Source of the DNA: Chloroflexota bacterium | Lineage (GTDB): Bacteria; Chloroflexota; Anaerolineae; J036; Brachytrichaceae | NCBI GenBank assembly: GCA_025354985.1 | Contig: JANXLU010000010.1 | Span: forward strand, 1-64,000 | Length of the DNA stretch: 64,000 nt | Reading direction: 5' to 3' | Part shown: piece after piece, positions 16,536 through 24,754 of the stretch | How the letters are laid out: each line of letters opens with the position of its first letter | How positions within the stretch are numbered: position 1 is the stretch's first letter | Position numbers and translations under genes: made by a program | Notes under the pieces: generated by a model | Told to the model about the DNA's origin: nothing | Seen by the model: only the letters and a program-made list of their open reading frames with translations | Databases searched by the model: none

Positions 16536-17381
16536 ATGAACGGCAAACAACTAAAACTGGCTGTGGCCGCCGGCGTTTTGGCGCTGGCGGGCAGCCTCGG
16601 GGTGGCGGGAGTCACCATGGCACAAACCGGAACACAGCCCCCGCAAGGCGCGCCACACGTGCAGCAGCGTGGACCGGTTAACCAAAGTGGGCAGAGCGGA
16701 CCGGGCGGGCAATTCGGCCCTCAAGTAGGCGACCCGGGTCGTAGGGGGCCGGGCGGTCCGGGTGGCCCTGGTGGGGACACTATGAATCATGGACCGCAGA
16801 TGGATCAGGCCACCATTGCCAAGACTCTCGGAATCGACGAAGCCGCGCTCAAAACCGCACTGATCGGCGGAAAGACCGTGGCCGACCTGGCGAAGGATAA
16901 GGGTATCACCCTTGACACGGTGGTGCAAGCGGTTATCGACCAGCACGTCGCGCAGCTCAAGAAGGATCTGCCCGAGCGTTTTAGCAAAGCCATGCCACAA
17001 CCCCCAACCGGTGGACAAAATGACGGTCGCGGCCCGCGCGGTGGTGGCCCGTTTGGCGAGTTGAGCGAAGCAGTGTCAAAGACACTTGGAATCGATGCGG
17101 CAACACTTCGAACGACGCTGGAGAACGGCAAGACCGTTGCTGATTTGGCCAAGGACAAGAACGTGTCCATTGATACGGTGGCGTCCGCGCTGGTTGCCGC
17201 ACATAAGACCCATATGGATGCAGAAGTGAGTTCCGGGCGGATCACTCAGGCGCAGGCGGACGCCGATCTGACCCGGTTTAAGAACGATGCTGTGCTACAT
17301 CTGAGCGAGAGCATGCCCGGTCGACCGACAGGCCCACGCCCAGGTGGACAAGCGCCGGACGCCCCACGCCTCGGAGCCTAG
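16536..17381 (+). CDS. Secreted protein with collagen-like stretch and duplicated helical module
   Basis: A 281-residue protein. A cleavable signal peptide ends near AGVTMAQT (residues 1-30). A Gly/Pro/Gln-rich region with collagen-like GPG and GGP triplets follows (about 32-85), then two copies of a helical module. Each copy has TLGID-A-LK/RT-L-GKTVADLAKDK and then a DTV helix (about 88-140 and 180-232), separated by another Gly/Pro-rich linker. This LGID/VADLAKDKG module occurs in exported actinobacterial and Chloroflexota proteins of unknown role; I know no function. Start choice: the ATG at 16536 follows AAAGGA by 8 nt. A terminator hairpin comes 17 nt after the stop. Confidence 0.8.
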   Translation: MNGKQLKLAVAAGVLALAGSLGVAGVTMAQTGTQPPQGAPHVQQRGPVNQSGQSGPGGQFGPQVGDPGRRGPGGPGGPGGDTMNHGPQMDQATIAKTLGIDEAALKTALIGGKTVADLAKDKGITLDTVVQAVIDQHVAQLKKDLPERFSKAMPQPPTGGQNDGRGPRGGGPFGELSEAVSKTLGIDAATLRTTLENGKTVADLAKDKNVSIDTVASALVAAHKTHMDAEVSSGRITQAQADADLTRFKNDAVLHLSESMPGRPTGPRPGGQAPDAPRLGA

Positions 17382-17397
17382 GAAACCGACAAACATA

Positions 17398-17437
17398 AAC
17401 GCGCCTGCGACCCTGAAGAGGAATCGCAGGTGCGTTT
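17398..17437 (+). terminator. Hairpin terminator
   Basis: A 13-bp stem with one mismatch (AACGCGCCTGCGA at 17398-17410 with TCGCAGGTGCGTT at 17424-17436), a 13-nt loop and T3 at the end. It lies just after the secreted-protein gene and before the lipoprotein gene starting at 17447. Confidence 0.7.
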
Positions 17438-17446
17438 GCCTACCTC

Positions 17447-18025
17447 ATGAGCAAATCCATTCGTACGATTCCGCTGACGCTGCTGTTGTTTATCAGCGCG
17501 TGCAATCCAACCAACCACAACATGAAGACCCTACCCGCAGGTGTGACACGAACGTCGGTAACGTTTTCGGCCGGCCACGACACCGATCCCCGGGACGGCG
17601 GCCGACCGGTCGTTTTGATTGCAGCCGCCCTTGGGGTGACGCCAGATTTGTTTCGAGAAGCATTCAGCCGGGTCCGCCCGGCACCTGGAGGCGCCGAACC
17701 AAGCACCAGTCAAGTGACATCCAACAAAACCGTGTTGCTGGCCGCTCTGGACAAGTATGGCGTCACCAATGCTCGATTGGATTCCGTATCCGACTATTAT
17801 CGATACGCGCCTGGTCGCAATTCATTATGGGCACTCGAGCCGGCGATTGCCAATGCGTTGGTCAAGGATGGCGCCATCGTAGGCTATGAACTGGTGAGCG
17901 GTGGATCAGGATACAGCTCCGTGCCGCTCGCCACCGTTCGTGGGTTCCCCGGGGCCCGGCCCACAATTACGCTGATCTTTGGTCGGGTCATGTCAGCCAA
18001 TGGTGCCATTGAGAGCATTACCTAG
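17447..18025 (+). CDS. Putative lipoprotein
   Basis: A 192-residue protein with a type II signal peptide: KSIR, a hydrophobic core, and the lipobox LFISAC with the modified Cys at residue 19. The mature part is polar. Residues 50-75 (VLIAAALGVTPDLFREAFSRV) resemble the helical LGV-x-x-x-x-F module seen in the preceding secreted protein. The end (GYELVSGGSGYSSVPLATV) resembles the short GGSGYS repeat found in some surface proteins. No enzymatic motif is seen. It probably sits on the outer face of the membrane. The spacing of 66 bp after the previous gene, with a terminator between, suggests a separate transcript. Confidence 0.7.
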   Translation: MSKSIRTIPLTLLLFISACNPTNHNMKTLPAGVTRTSVTFSAGHDTDPRDGGRPVVLIAAALGVTPDLFREAFSRVRPAPGGAEPSTSQVTSNKTVLLAALDKYGVTNARLDSVSDYYRYAPGRNSLWALEPAIANALVKDGAIVGYELVSGGSGYSSVPLATVRGFPGARPTITLIFGRVMSANGAIESIT

Positions 18026-18043
18026 GTGTTGAGCGTATCCCCG

Positions 18044-18049
18044 TACACT
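18044..18049 (+). promoter_or_regulatory. -10 box TACACT, leaderless-type
   Basis: TACACT lies 7 nt before the GTG start of the GT-C membrane protein gene. It supports use of that GTG, since no Shine-Dalgarno sequence is present. Confidence 0.5.
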
Positions 18050-18056
18050 TGCGGTT

Positions 18057-20093
18057 GTGTTGTTGACACAAAACCGCGCGCCCCGAACCGTCATTCCCCA
18101 TCTAGTTCTGCCGATGTTGGCACTTATCCTGGGCTTTGGTTTGCGGATCGGCTTTGTCGCGAGCGGGAGGCAGAACTATGACAACGGCTACCCGCATGGG
18201 TTGGGCATCTCAATTCTGCAATCCATACTCGCTGGTGACTGGTCGCGGTTGCCCACGTCCAGCCTACCCTCGACCATTGGGCTGGCGAACCCGGCCGGAG
18301 CAAGTTATCTTTGGGCACTGGTTGCGGCATTTGAACCGAGCGCGTATGCCGCGCGTGCGATCAGTGCCATGCTCAGCGTCGTCGGAGTGGCGATCGTATT
18401 TGATGCCGGACGACGGCTGTTTGGCGCGCGGTCTGCCTTGATTGGTGCGTGGTTGTATGCAGTCAGCCCCTGGTCGATTCAATTTGCAGGCGGCAGTTGG
18501 ATTCAGGGTCAGCTGGAGTTTTTTGCGGTCTGCACATACTGCCTGCTCGCCGTCGGGCTCCAGAAAAATCGTCCGTTGCGCGTAATTGGCGGTTTGCTCA
18601 GCCTCGGCTTTGCGCTGCAAACCTACGTTGTCGCCTATATCCTTTTGCCGCAGGCCTTATTGTTATGCCTGGTGTCTGCGACGCGGCGACTGCGCTTTGC
18701 GGTGCTGGCGGGGCTTGGTGTGTGCCTTGCCACGCTCGTTATAAGTCAGGTTGTCATTGTGGGATCACCGCAACGCGCACTTGACTTCTGGTCAGCGTTC
18801 CTGAAGACCGCGCCCGCGATAGGTACTTCGGACGCTCCAAAGCTGGACACCATCGGTATTGATCACAGTCTTAGGCTGATCTCTGGCCGGGATGGCTCGT
18901 TGTTTGGATCGGCTGGTGCAGCGACGGACGATACACAGTTTCTCGCGCAAACGCTGACGCTGGGTGGGCTGCGGACCACCGTGATCGATGCGCTGGTTGC
19001 GGTCGGAATCCTGCTTGCGATGCTCGGCGTTCGGCGGGCTAGAAACCGCCAAATGCTGGTATGGTTTGGTCTGCCTATCGCCGCAACGATCACAGTGGCG
19101 GCGTTGCGCTCCAACCAACTCATCCATCCGTTTTACCTACTGACGACCGCACCGGCCGGCTATTTGCTTGCCGCGTTGCCGCTAAACGCCATGCGCCGAT
19201 TCACCCGGACTCGAACTGCGCTGGTCGGAGTCTTGCTTGCATCAAGTCTGATCCCGGTATACAGCGTTGTTGCGCGAGAGTTTTTTTTGCAGCAGACGCC
19301 CTACCTGGGCGAACCTGAAGGCTTGTATGGCTTGACCCTCAAGAAGATCAACGAGCTGACGCACGCCTGGCAATCACTTGGTTGCACTACGGTGGCCGTG
19401 GATGAAGATGATCCGTTTAACACCCACAAGCCCCAGGACGCGAATTGGGCTCGCAGCGTGGTAGCGCCGCTGCGCTCTGGCAACCCGGAAACCTGGCGAC
19501 AGAATCCAAACGGCATGGCGTTCCTGCAGCCGGCAGGCGAGCAGCTGTGCGTCGCCAGCGCCAGCACGCTCTCAAAATTTGGCCCGGCGACATTCGACGT
19601 AGCGCTATCAGCCGTCGATACATTACATACCTATCGGCCCTCGAACCAACCAACACAGGAACGGCGCCTTACTACCAATATCGGCTGGCAACTGCGCGCC
19701 CTGGAAATCAGTCCGATGCAGACAGGCGCGCGGGAGCTGCGCATTCGCCAGGAATGGATGGTCACCGATCTGCCGAGGGAGCCTTATGCGGATTGGTATT
19801 TTGCGCCCTTTGCCAAGTTGATCGATAAGCAGGGGACCGTGGTGAGCACCCAGGATGGCGCGCCTTCGATCGTGGGCCGCGAATGGCATGTCGGCGATAT
19901 TATCGTCACGGAGCACAGTCTTGCCCTGCCCGATGGATCCGAACCTCATACCTATCAACTGGTCATCACGCTGTTTGACCCAAACCAGCACAAGAACGCC
20001 GTGTTTTTTGATCCTGCGGCGCCCAGCGACCCGATTCTTGGCATTGTCAAACACGTGACCGTTTCCGGATCAATGGTTAGGATCACGGATTGA
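18057..20093 (+). CDS. GT-C-type (family 39-like) membrane glycosyltransferase
   Basis: A 678-residue polytopic membrane protein. The first 400 or so residues hold about 10-11 hydrophobic helices with the layout of PMT/ArnT-type glycosyltransferases: an early extracytoplasmic loop with acidic and aromatic residues (RQNYDNGYPHG), then ARAISAMLSVVGVAIVFDAGRRLFG and LIGAWLYAVSPWSIQF, the typical second-loop pattern. The last 270 residues are a soluble, probably periplasmic beta-rich domain. Such enzymes transfer sugars from polyprenyl-phosphate donors to proteins or envelope glycans; donor and acceptor are unknown. The GTG start is chosen for its TACACT box 7 nt upstream. The glycosylation partner could be one of the large surface proteins of the window, but this is conjecture. 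Confidence 0.75.
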   Translation: MLLTQNRAPRTVIPHLVLPMLALILGFGLRIGFVASGRQNYDNGYPHGLGISILQSILAGDWSRLPTSSLPSTIGLANPAGASYLWALVAAFEPSAYAARAISAMLSVVGVAIVFDAGRRLFGARSALIGAWLYAVSPWSIQFAGGSWIQGQLEFFAVCTYCLLAVGLQKNRPLRVIGGLLSLGFALQTYVVAYILLPQALLLCLVSATRRLRFAVLAGLGVCLATLVISQVVIVGSPQRALDFWSAFLKTAPAIGTSDAPKLDTIGIDHSLRLISGRDGSLFGSAGAATDDTQFLAQTLTLGGLRTTVIDALVAVGILLAMLGVRRARNRQMLVWFGLPIAATITVAALRSNQLIHPFYLLTTAPAGYLLAALPLNAMRRFTRTRTALVGVLLASSLIPVYSVVAREFFLQQTPYLGEPEGLYGLTLKKINELTHAWQSLGCTTVAVDEDDPFNTHKPQDANWARSVVAPLRSGNPETWRQNPNGMAFLQPAGEQLCVASASTLSKFGPATFDVALSAVDTLHTYRPSNQPTQERRLTTNIGWQLRALEISPMQTGARELRIRQEWMVTDLPREPYADWYFAPFAKLIDKQGTVVSTQDGAPSIVGREWHVGDIIVTEHSLALPDGSEPHTYQLVITLFDPNQHKNAVFFDPAAPSDPILGIVKHVTVSGSMVRITD

Positions 20094-20118
20094 TAACGGT
20101 TGATGTGGAAGACTTGTT

Positions 20119-20811
20119 TTATGGCGTTGGCGATGCCGCTGCCCGCCAGTAACTGCTGCCATCCGATGTGCGCTCTAGACCGCATTCTTCAACCAGGGCA
20201 CGGCGCAATGTTACGGCGTCGATGCCGTACAGATTGCTCTGGCGCAGGGATGCGCCACGCAGACGTGGCTCCATGAGTTCCGGTGCGAGCCATCTGTGGA
20301 TTACCTGGTTGACTTCTTTCTCCGAATAGGTTCGCCCGGTCTCAAATTTCTCAAAGAGATAGGCCAACACAAGTTTTTGCTCGGAACGTTTGGTGGAGAA
20401 ATGGGTCACCCGCAGGTCTTCGTCCAATGAGGCTCGAAGTTCAAGCGGAAGCGCAGCAAACTTGATTTCACGCTCGGCTGCGGCCGCGTCACGCGCAAGG
20501 CTGGCACGCGCGTTGTCCGGGCTGATCAGTGTTTCCAGCTTGTCACTCAGCGCGCGTACAGCCTCCGGTCGGAGACTGTACCTTTTGCTGGCATCGCCGG
20601 CACGTCGTTCACCCACCAATCCGGCTGCCACCAGTTGCTTTATGTGCCGGCTTAAATTGGGTTGGCTGACGCCAAGCAACTCAACCAGTTCCTGCGCGCG
20701 GCATTCACCATGCGCAGCCAGCAACTCCAGCAGCCTTAGGCGACTATCGTCTGCCAGCGCGGTGAGTGGTCCAAGCACTTCACGCCGGGCAATTGGATGT
20801 CGATTATGCAT
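20119..20811 (-). CDS. ArsR-type HTH regulator fused to DUF2087
   Basis: A 230-residue protein. Residues 10-90 are an ArsR-like winged helix (ALADDSRLRLLELLAAHGECRAQELVELLGVSQPNLSRHIKQLVAAGLV). The C-terminal 75 residues (QKLVLAYLFEKFETGRTYSEKEVNQVIHRW through RRALVEECGLERTSDGSSYWR) are a DUF2087 domain, which is often joined to such HTH domains. The ligand is unknown; none of the usual metal-site Cys pairs is visible. The ATG at 20811 is chosen because TATAAT lies 7 nt before it. That start codon and box are embedded in a palindrome, suggesting autoregulation. It converges with the membrane glycosyltransferase gene. Confidence 0.88.
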   Translation of the reverse strand: MHNRHPIARREVLGPLTALADDSRLRLLELLAAHGECRAQELVELLGVSQPNLSRHIKQLVAAGLVGERRAGDASKRYSLRPEAVRALSDKLETLISPDNARASLARDAAAAEREIKFAALPLELRASLDEDLRVTHFSTKRSEQKLVLAYLFEKFETGRTYSEKEVNQVIHRWLAPELMEPRLRGASLRQSNLYGIDAVTLRRALVEECGLERTSDGSSYWRAAASPTP

Positions 20812-20840
20812 ATATACAATTATACACATATTTGCATAAT
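20803..20840 (-). promoter_or_regulatory. Promoter and probable operator of the ArsR-DUF2087 gene
   Basis: ATTATGCA (20803-20810) and TGCATAAT (20833-20840) form an inverted repeat that extends inward with one mismatch (ATTATGCAWATAT arms). Between the arms lies a perfect minus-strand TATAAT (20824 to 20819), 7 nt before the ATG. A regulator bound here would block both transcription and leaderless initiation. ArsR-family repressors commonly bind such AT-rich palindromes on their own promoters. Confidence 0.65.
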
Positions 20841-20857
20841 AGTATTTCAATCATGAT

Positions 20858-20889
20858 GATGAGTGTCGGTCCTCAGTCCGACACTCATC
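20858..20889 (-). terminator. Hairpin downstream of hpf
   Basis: A perfect 12-bp stem (GATGAGTGTCGG 20858-20869 with CCGACACTCATC 20878-20889) and an 8-nt loop lie 23 nt past the hpf stop. There is no U tract, so termination efficiency is uncertain. Confidence 0.6.
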
Positions 20890-20912
20890 GCCAGGCTAAA
20901 CGGCCTTGAAAA

Positions 20913-21470
20913 TCAACGTTCCGGCTGGAGTAAGCCGTAGCCACCCATTTTCCGGCGATAAGCGACGTTGATATGCCCGCCAATCGCCTGCATAAATACA
21001 AAGAAATCATGCCCGAGAAGTTCCATTTGTTCAATGGCTTCATCGGTGTTCATCGGGATCATGGCAAAAGCCTTGGTGCGGACGACATGCTGTTCCACCT
21101 CCTCGTCGGGCAGTTCGACCGGGAGTGCTTCGGCGGTGGCGAGTTCCTCATCGATGAGGACACCATGGCGTTTTTTGTCTACGCGCCGCCCCTTATAGCG
21201 CGCGATGCGCTGATACATTTTGTCAAGAACGAGGTCAAACCCGGCGAAGACGTCGATGGCGTTTTCCTCGGCACGGAGCATGGTGCGCTTGCGATGCACC
21301 ATTAATTCAATCGACTTGGGCGAATCCTCCTTGGTGCTTTGGCCGCTGATGCGAAGGCGGATGTCTTCCAAACCAGGCAGGTAGCGATCCAACCGTTCGA
21401 TCTTTTGCCGAACATAGTTCTCGAACTTGGTCGGAAGATGAAGCCCCTTTGATTGAATGATCAGTTGCAT
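20913..21470 (-). CDS. hpf: Ribosome hibernation promoting factor, long form
   Basis: A 185-residue protein. The N-terminal 95 residues are the ribosome-binding HPF/YfiA domain (MQLIIQSKGLHLPTKFENYV, DLVLDKMYQRIARYK). A charged linker follows, and the last 55 residues are the dimerisation domain of the long form (VVRTKAFAMIPMNTDEAIEQMELLGHDFFVF through VAYRRKMGGYGLLQPE). It pairs 70S ribosomes into inactive 100S dimers in stationary phase. A good Shine-Dalgarno (GGAGG, plus-strand 21479-21483) 8 nt before the ATG fixes the start and makes an upstream in-frame start unlikely. The comF gene lies upstream on the same strand. Confidence 0.95.
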   Translation of the reverse strand: MQLIIQSKGLHLPTKFENYVRQKIERLDRYLPGLEDIRLRISGQSTKEDSPKSIELMVHRKRTMLRAEENAIDVFAGFDLVLDKMYQRIARYKGRRVDKKRHGVLIDEELATAEALPVELPDEEVEQHVVRTKAFAMIPMNTDEAIEQMELLGHDFFVFMQAIGGHINVAYRRKMGGYGLLQPER

Positions 21471-21478
21471 TATTTTTG

Positions 21479-21483
21479 CCTCC
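21479..21483 (-). promoter_or_regulatory. Ribosome-binding site of hpf
   Basis: Minus-strand GGAGG 8 nt before the ATG. It is one of the few clear Shine-Dalgarno sites in the window and decides the start. Confidence 0.7.
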
Positions 21484-21536
21484 AAAATAATCAGGCTGCC
21501 CACGTGGGTGGCCTGCACCAAACAAACTAGCGACCG

Positions 21537-22271
21537 TTACATGTCGGCCCTCGCAAGAGTAAATGCCACAATCCGCCGCGCTCCGGCAGTGATCAGTGCA
21601 TCGGCACATTCGCACAAGGTTGCGCCACTGGTCAACACGTCGTCAATCAGGATGACGGATTGATTGGAGAATTCGCGGGCGCCAGCCGAAAATGCGCCGT
21701 TGACGTTCTGCCTGCGCTCATCCGGGGTGAGGCGTGCCTGCTGGCGGGTGCTCCGGGTGCGAACCAGAGCAGTACATAGGCGCAACCCGGGATTGTTTAT
21801 GGAAATGCTGCGGGCCAAAACTTCGCTTTGGTTATAACCGCGCTCACGTTGTCGACCGGAATGTAGCGGAACCGGCACCAAGAGTGGTTGATCGTTTGCC
21901 TCAAATTGGGCCAACACGCCGCCGAGCGCCGGGGCCATCATGACCGCGAACGGCGTCGCCATGCCAGGCGTCGCGTTATATTTGAAGGCATGGATGCCTT
22001 CGCGCAGCGTGGCGCCAAATAAAGCCGCGCTCACCGCGGTGATGGCGGATTGCTTCTCGGTAATTAGTTCGCGCTCCGCCTGTGATCCGCTGAACCGAAT
22101 CACTGCCCGGTCACATGATGCGCACCACAGTCCGACGCCCCATTTGTGGCAACCACCACACTGGGGCGGATAGAGCAGATCAAGCACGTTAGCGACCAGC
22201 CTGCCTCCAGATTTTAGAATGCTATTTGGTCGTGGATTGCGCTCCGTCGAATTCCCGACGATTTGCACCAT
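21537..22271 (-). CDS. comF: ComF-family phosphoribosyltransferase-like protein
   Basis: A 244-residue protein. A zinc-ribbon with two CxxC pairs (CGGC and CASC) near residues 40-60 precedes a phosphoribosyltransferase domain. The latter shows LVPVPLHSGRQRERGYNQSEVLA and the PRPP-binding ILIDDVLTSGATL. ComF proteins take part in uptake and single-strand processing of DNA in competent cells; here only the family can be read. I prefer the ATG at 22271, which follows a TAAAGT box by 5 nt, to a GTG five codons earlier. The upstream PAC2 gene ends 53 nt before it. Confidence 0.9.
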   Translation of the reverse strand: MVQIVGNSTERNPRPNSILKSGGRLVANVLDLLYPPQCGGCHKWGVGLWCASCDRAVIRFSGSQAERELITEKQSAITAVSAALFGATLREGIHAFKYNATPGMATPFAVMMAPALGGVLAQFEANDQPLLVPVPLHSGRQRERGYNQSEVLARSISINNPGLRLCTALVRTRSTRQQARLTPDERRQNVNGAFSAGAREFSNQSVILIDDVLTSGATLCECADALITAGARRIVAFTLARADM

Positions 22272-22323
22272 GCGAGACTTTAGCACAAAAGGCGGATTTT
22301 GTCATCGTTGTGGCAGAATCCGG

Positions 22324-23244
22324 CTAGTCACCGAAAATATCGCCAAGCGCATCTTCCCAAACGTCGTCCAACTTTGCAAAGGGCTTTTCAACAAAGTCGG
22401 TTGTGACCTTGGAAATATATTCTTTGAGTGGAACCTGGGGATGCTTGGCCGCGAGCTCATCCAGGTGAGTGGTGATCTGGGTGGTCAGCTCGGCACCGCG
22501 CGCGGCCAGGTCGGTCAGGTTTAGTTGGATCTTGAACATGTGGTTCAGGCGCGTAAGAACGTCGTGCCAGGCGCGATAGTCGTCATCCACGTTGAAATTC
22601 TGAACGCGTTGGTTTAGCTGGGCAAAGTCATACATTGGGACGAACCCGTACAGTGTGAAATACTCGGCGTCAACCTTTTCAGCCGGGTCGACCAGGTAGC
22701 TGCCCATGCTGACGCCGCCCTCATAGTTCGAGAACGAAACCGCATAGCCCGATAATTCACCTTTCATCCCGCGCTTGCTGTAGCTGCATGAGAAGGTGCG
22801 ATCCTTGTCATAGGGCACCATGGCATACACGCCGCCCAGCCCAACCGTGCGCTTTACCCCAAGCGTGGCCACAATCTCAAAGAAAGCCGCGGCATAGCGC
22901 TCGACGTTCATATTTGGCTCGTCACCAATGAAGATCACCAGAGCATGCTCACCATCGTCCCACCAATACACATCGTTGGTGGGAACGCTCATCTCAACCC
23001 GATAGCCTTCCTCAAACTTGATGCGCGGTCGAAATAAAAATTGGGAGACCGGTGTTTGATACAAGTAGAACCCCTCGGGTTTGATATGACCGATCTTTCG
23101 GGCACCCAACATTTCAATGAGATATTGGGGGAGACCAGAGGAGATGCTGCCCGCATCCGCCCACTGGCGCCAGCCCGCGATCATATGAAGCTCCCCGCTC
23201 CACGCCGGGCGTTCGGTCCACTCAATCTGGCTTTCACTTTGCAT
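22324..23244 (-). CDS. PAC2-family protein
   Basis: A 306-residue protein of the PAC2 (proteasome assembly chaperone-like) family. Marks are GWRQWADAGSISSGLPQYLIEMLGARKIG, a VFIGDEPNM strand, and VKRTVGLGGVYAMVPYDKDR, the usual glycine-rich block. The C-terminal 90 residues are helical. Bacterial PAC2 proteins are found mainly in Actinobacteria and Chloroflexota; their role is unresolved even where a proteasome exists, and no proteasome gene is in this window. The TACATT box 7 nt upstream supports this start. The gene is divergent from the phosphodiester glycosidase gene. Confidence 0.85.
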   Translation of the reverse strand: MQSESQIEWTERPAWSGELHMIAGWRQWADAGSISSGLPQYLIEMLGARKIGHIKPEGFYLYQTPVSQFLFRPRIKFEEGYRVEMSVPTNDVYWWDDGEHALVIFIGDEPNMNVERYAAAFFEIVATLGVKRTVGLGGVYAMVPYDKDRTFSCSYSKRGMKGELSGYAVSFSNYEGGVSMGSYLVDPAEKVDAEYFTLYGFVPMYDFAQLNQRVQNFNVDDDYRAWHDVLTRLNHMFKIQLNLTDLAARGAELTTQITTHLDELAAKHPQVPLKEYISKVTTDFVEKPFAKLDDVWEDALGDIFGD

Positions 23245-23251
23245 GCACTGT

Positions 23252-23257
23252 AATGTA
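23252..23257 (-). promoter_or_regulatory. -10 box TACATT, leaderless-type
   Basis: On the minus strand TACATT lies 7 nt before the PAC2 gene start; there is no ribosome-binding sequence between them. Confidence 0.45.
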
Positions 23258-23295
23258 CACCCAAACGTTAGATTCAGCTATGTGCCCGTTAAAAT

Positions 23296-24228
23296 TTGAG
23301 CCAGCCAAATCCAAGGCCCGGCCGTGCCGCCGGTGCCGCGGAGCTGGCGCCGCCATCCGTGACCCGAACCTATCTGGCTGTCCTTGCAGCGACCATCCTC
23401 ACTCTGAGTGGGTGCGTCCTGACCGAGTCTACGGTCGCGCCGCCCTTGCCAACCGTGCCCGGCGTGACAGCTACCGCGTCAAGCCATGCGCCCGTACCAG
23501 GGTCTACGGTTGTGCCCACCCTGACCGTCCAGCCCGTGACGGGATGGACGCGACTAAATCCGGGGCTCGAATGGATTACCCTGACTGGAAGGCCAAAGGA
23601 CGTGCAGTCGGATCAAACGGTGATGATTGCGCGGATTGAGCCAGCACGGGCGAACATAAAGGTTCAATATGCACCCGAGGCGCCAAAGACCGTCCGCGAC
23701 TGGCAAGCCAGCAGCGGGGCGGATGTGGTGATCAATGCAGGCTACTTTACGGATAAGCATGTTGCAACCGGGCTGATCATCGTCGATGGCAAGCCGTCCG
23801 GAGCATCTTATGCCGGCTTTGGGGGGATGTTCTCGGTGGTCGACAGCCGACCCAATTTGCAATGGCTGTTGAAGAAGCCCTACGTGGCGGATCGAAAGAT
23901 TTCGTCGGCCGTACAGTCCTTTCCCATGCTACTGATGGGCGGGGCGGTTGTGCCCAACATACCGACCGATGCGCGACCAAGCTTTCGCACGTTTGTGGGG
24001 ATTGACAAGCAAGGTCGGGTATTGCTTGGCGTGTGTCAAACGCCGACGTGGACCATGATTGAACTGGCGGACTGGCTGGCTGTGCAGCCGGCGCTCGGTC
24101 TTGATACAGCGCTCAATCTTGATGGCGGACGCTCGACCGGGCTCTGGCTGCGGGATGTGAACGAGGCCCGCCTGACCGATTCGTTTGATGTGGTTCCAGC
24201 CGTCATTACCGTGGCCCTAAAGGGTTAG
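23296..24228 (+). CDS. Exported phosphodiester glycosidase-family lipoprotein
   Basis: Up to 310 residues. A hydrophobic stretch ends in a lipobox (TLSGC), followed by a Pro/Thr-rich linker. The C-terminal 200 residues are an NAGPA/phosphodiester glycosidase domain (formerly DUF2233): VVINAGYFTDKH, ASYAGFGGMFSV, SFPMLLMGG, the TFVGIDKQGRVLLGV strand and the signature ALNLDGGRSTGLWL. Such enzymes cleave sugar phosphodiesters; the bacterial substrates are mostly unknown, with teichoic-acid-like or exopolysaccharide phosphodiesters as possibilities. The start is uncertain: TTG at 23296 or GTG at 23359, the latter giving a more normal signal peptide (VTRTYLAVLAATILTLSGC). Confidence 0.85.
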   Translation: MSQPNPRPGRAAGAAELAPPSVTRTYLAVLAATILTLSGCVLTESTVAPPLPTVPGVTATASSHAPVPGSTVVPTLTVQPVTGWTRLNPGLEWITLTGRPKDVQSDQTVMIARIEPARANIKVQYAPEAPKTVRDWQASSGADVVINAGYFTDKHVATGLIIVDGKPSGASYAGFGGMFSVVDSRPNLQWLLKKPYVADRKISSAVQSFPMLLMGGAVVPNIPTDARPSFRTFVGIDKQGRVLLGVCQTPTWTMIELADWLAVQPALGLDTALNLDGGRSTGLWLRDVNEARLTDSFDVVPAVITVALKG

Positions 24229-24236
24229 GCTAGCAG

Positions 24237-24671
24237 CTACCCATCCCGGCGATCAATAATAGCCATGGTCAAGCGGGAGATGCACACGAGTTTGCCGCCA
24301 TCAGTCTCAATTCGAATGTCCCAGACATGCGTGCTCGCGCCAATATGAAGCGGGCGCGCCGTGCCGATAACCATGTTGCCTGTGGGCACGGATCGAATGT
24401 GATTGGCATTGATATCCAATCCAACGGCAATTTTTGTTGCGCTATCAATGCAACAGGCTGACGCGAAGCTCCCGATGGACTCCGCCAGGGCCACGCTGGC
24501 CCCGCCGTGGAGGATTCCAAACGGCTGGCGGGTGTGGTTGTTGACGGGCATCCGCCCACGAATGTAATCCTCACCGATCTCGTAGATTTCGATCCCGAGG
24601 TGGCCGATCATGGAGTCCTTGGCCAGAAGGTTTAGGTTGGTGAGGTCGGGAATGGCACGCCAGATTGACAT
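24237..24671 (-). CDS. Hotdog-fold thioesterase (PaaI/MenI-like)
   Basis: A 144-residue single hotdog domain. The block QPFGILHGGASVALAESIGS carries the HGG of the PaaI/YdiI branch and the Glu (AES) used as catalytic base. ANHIRSVPTGNMVIGTA is the usual following strand pair. It should hydrolyse an acyl-CoA thioester, with aromatic or naphthoyl-CoA the common substrates of near relatives; the true substrate is not predictable. It converges closely with the glycosidase gene (9 bp between stops) and is followed upstream by the nitroreductase gene on the same strand. Confidence 0.88.
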   Translation of the reverse strand: MSIWRAIPDLTNLNLLAKDSMIGHLGIEIYEIGEDYIRGRMPVNNHTRQPFGILHGGASVALAESIGSFASACCIDSATKIAVGLDINANHIRSVPTGNMVIGTARPLHIGASTHVWDIRIETDGGKLVCISRLTMAIIDRRDG

Positions 24672-24754
24672 GTGTTTTTTGCGTCTACGTTATTTCAAGC
24701 ACGGCTCGAACGCACCGCGCGCAATTGGGATGTCATTTTATGCGGAGTCGGGTG

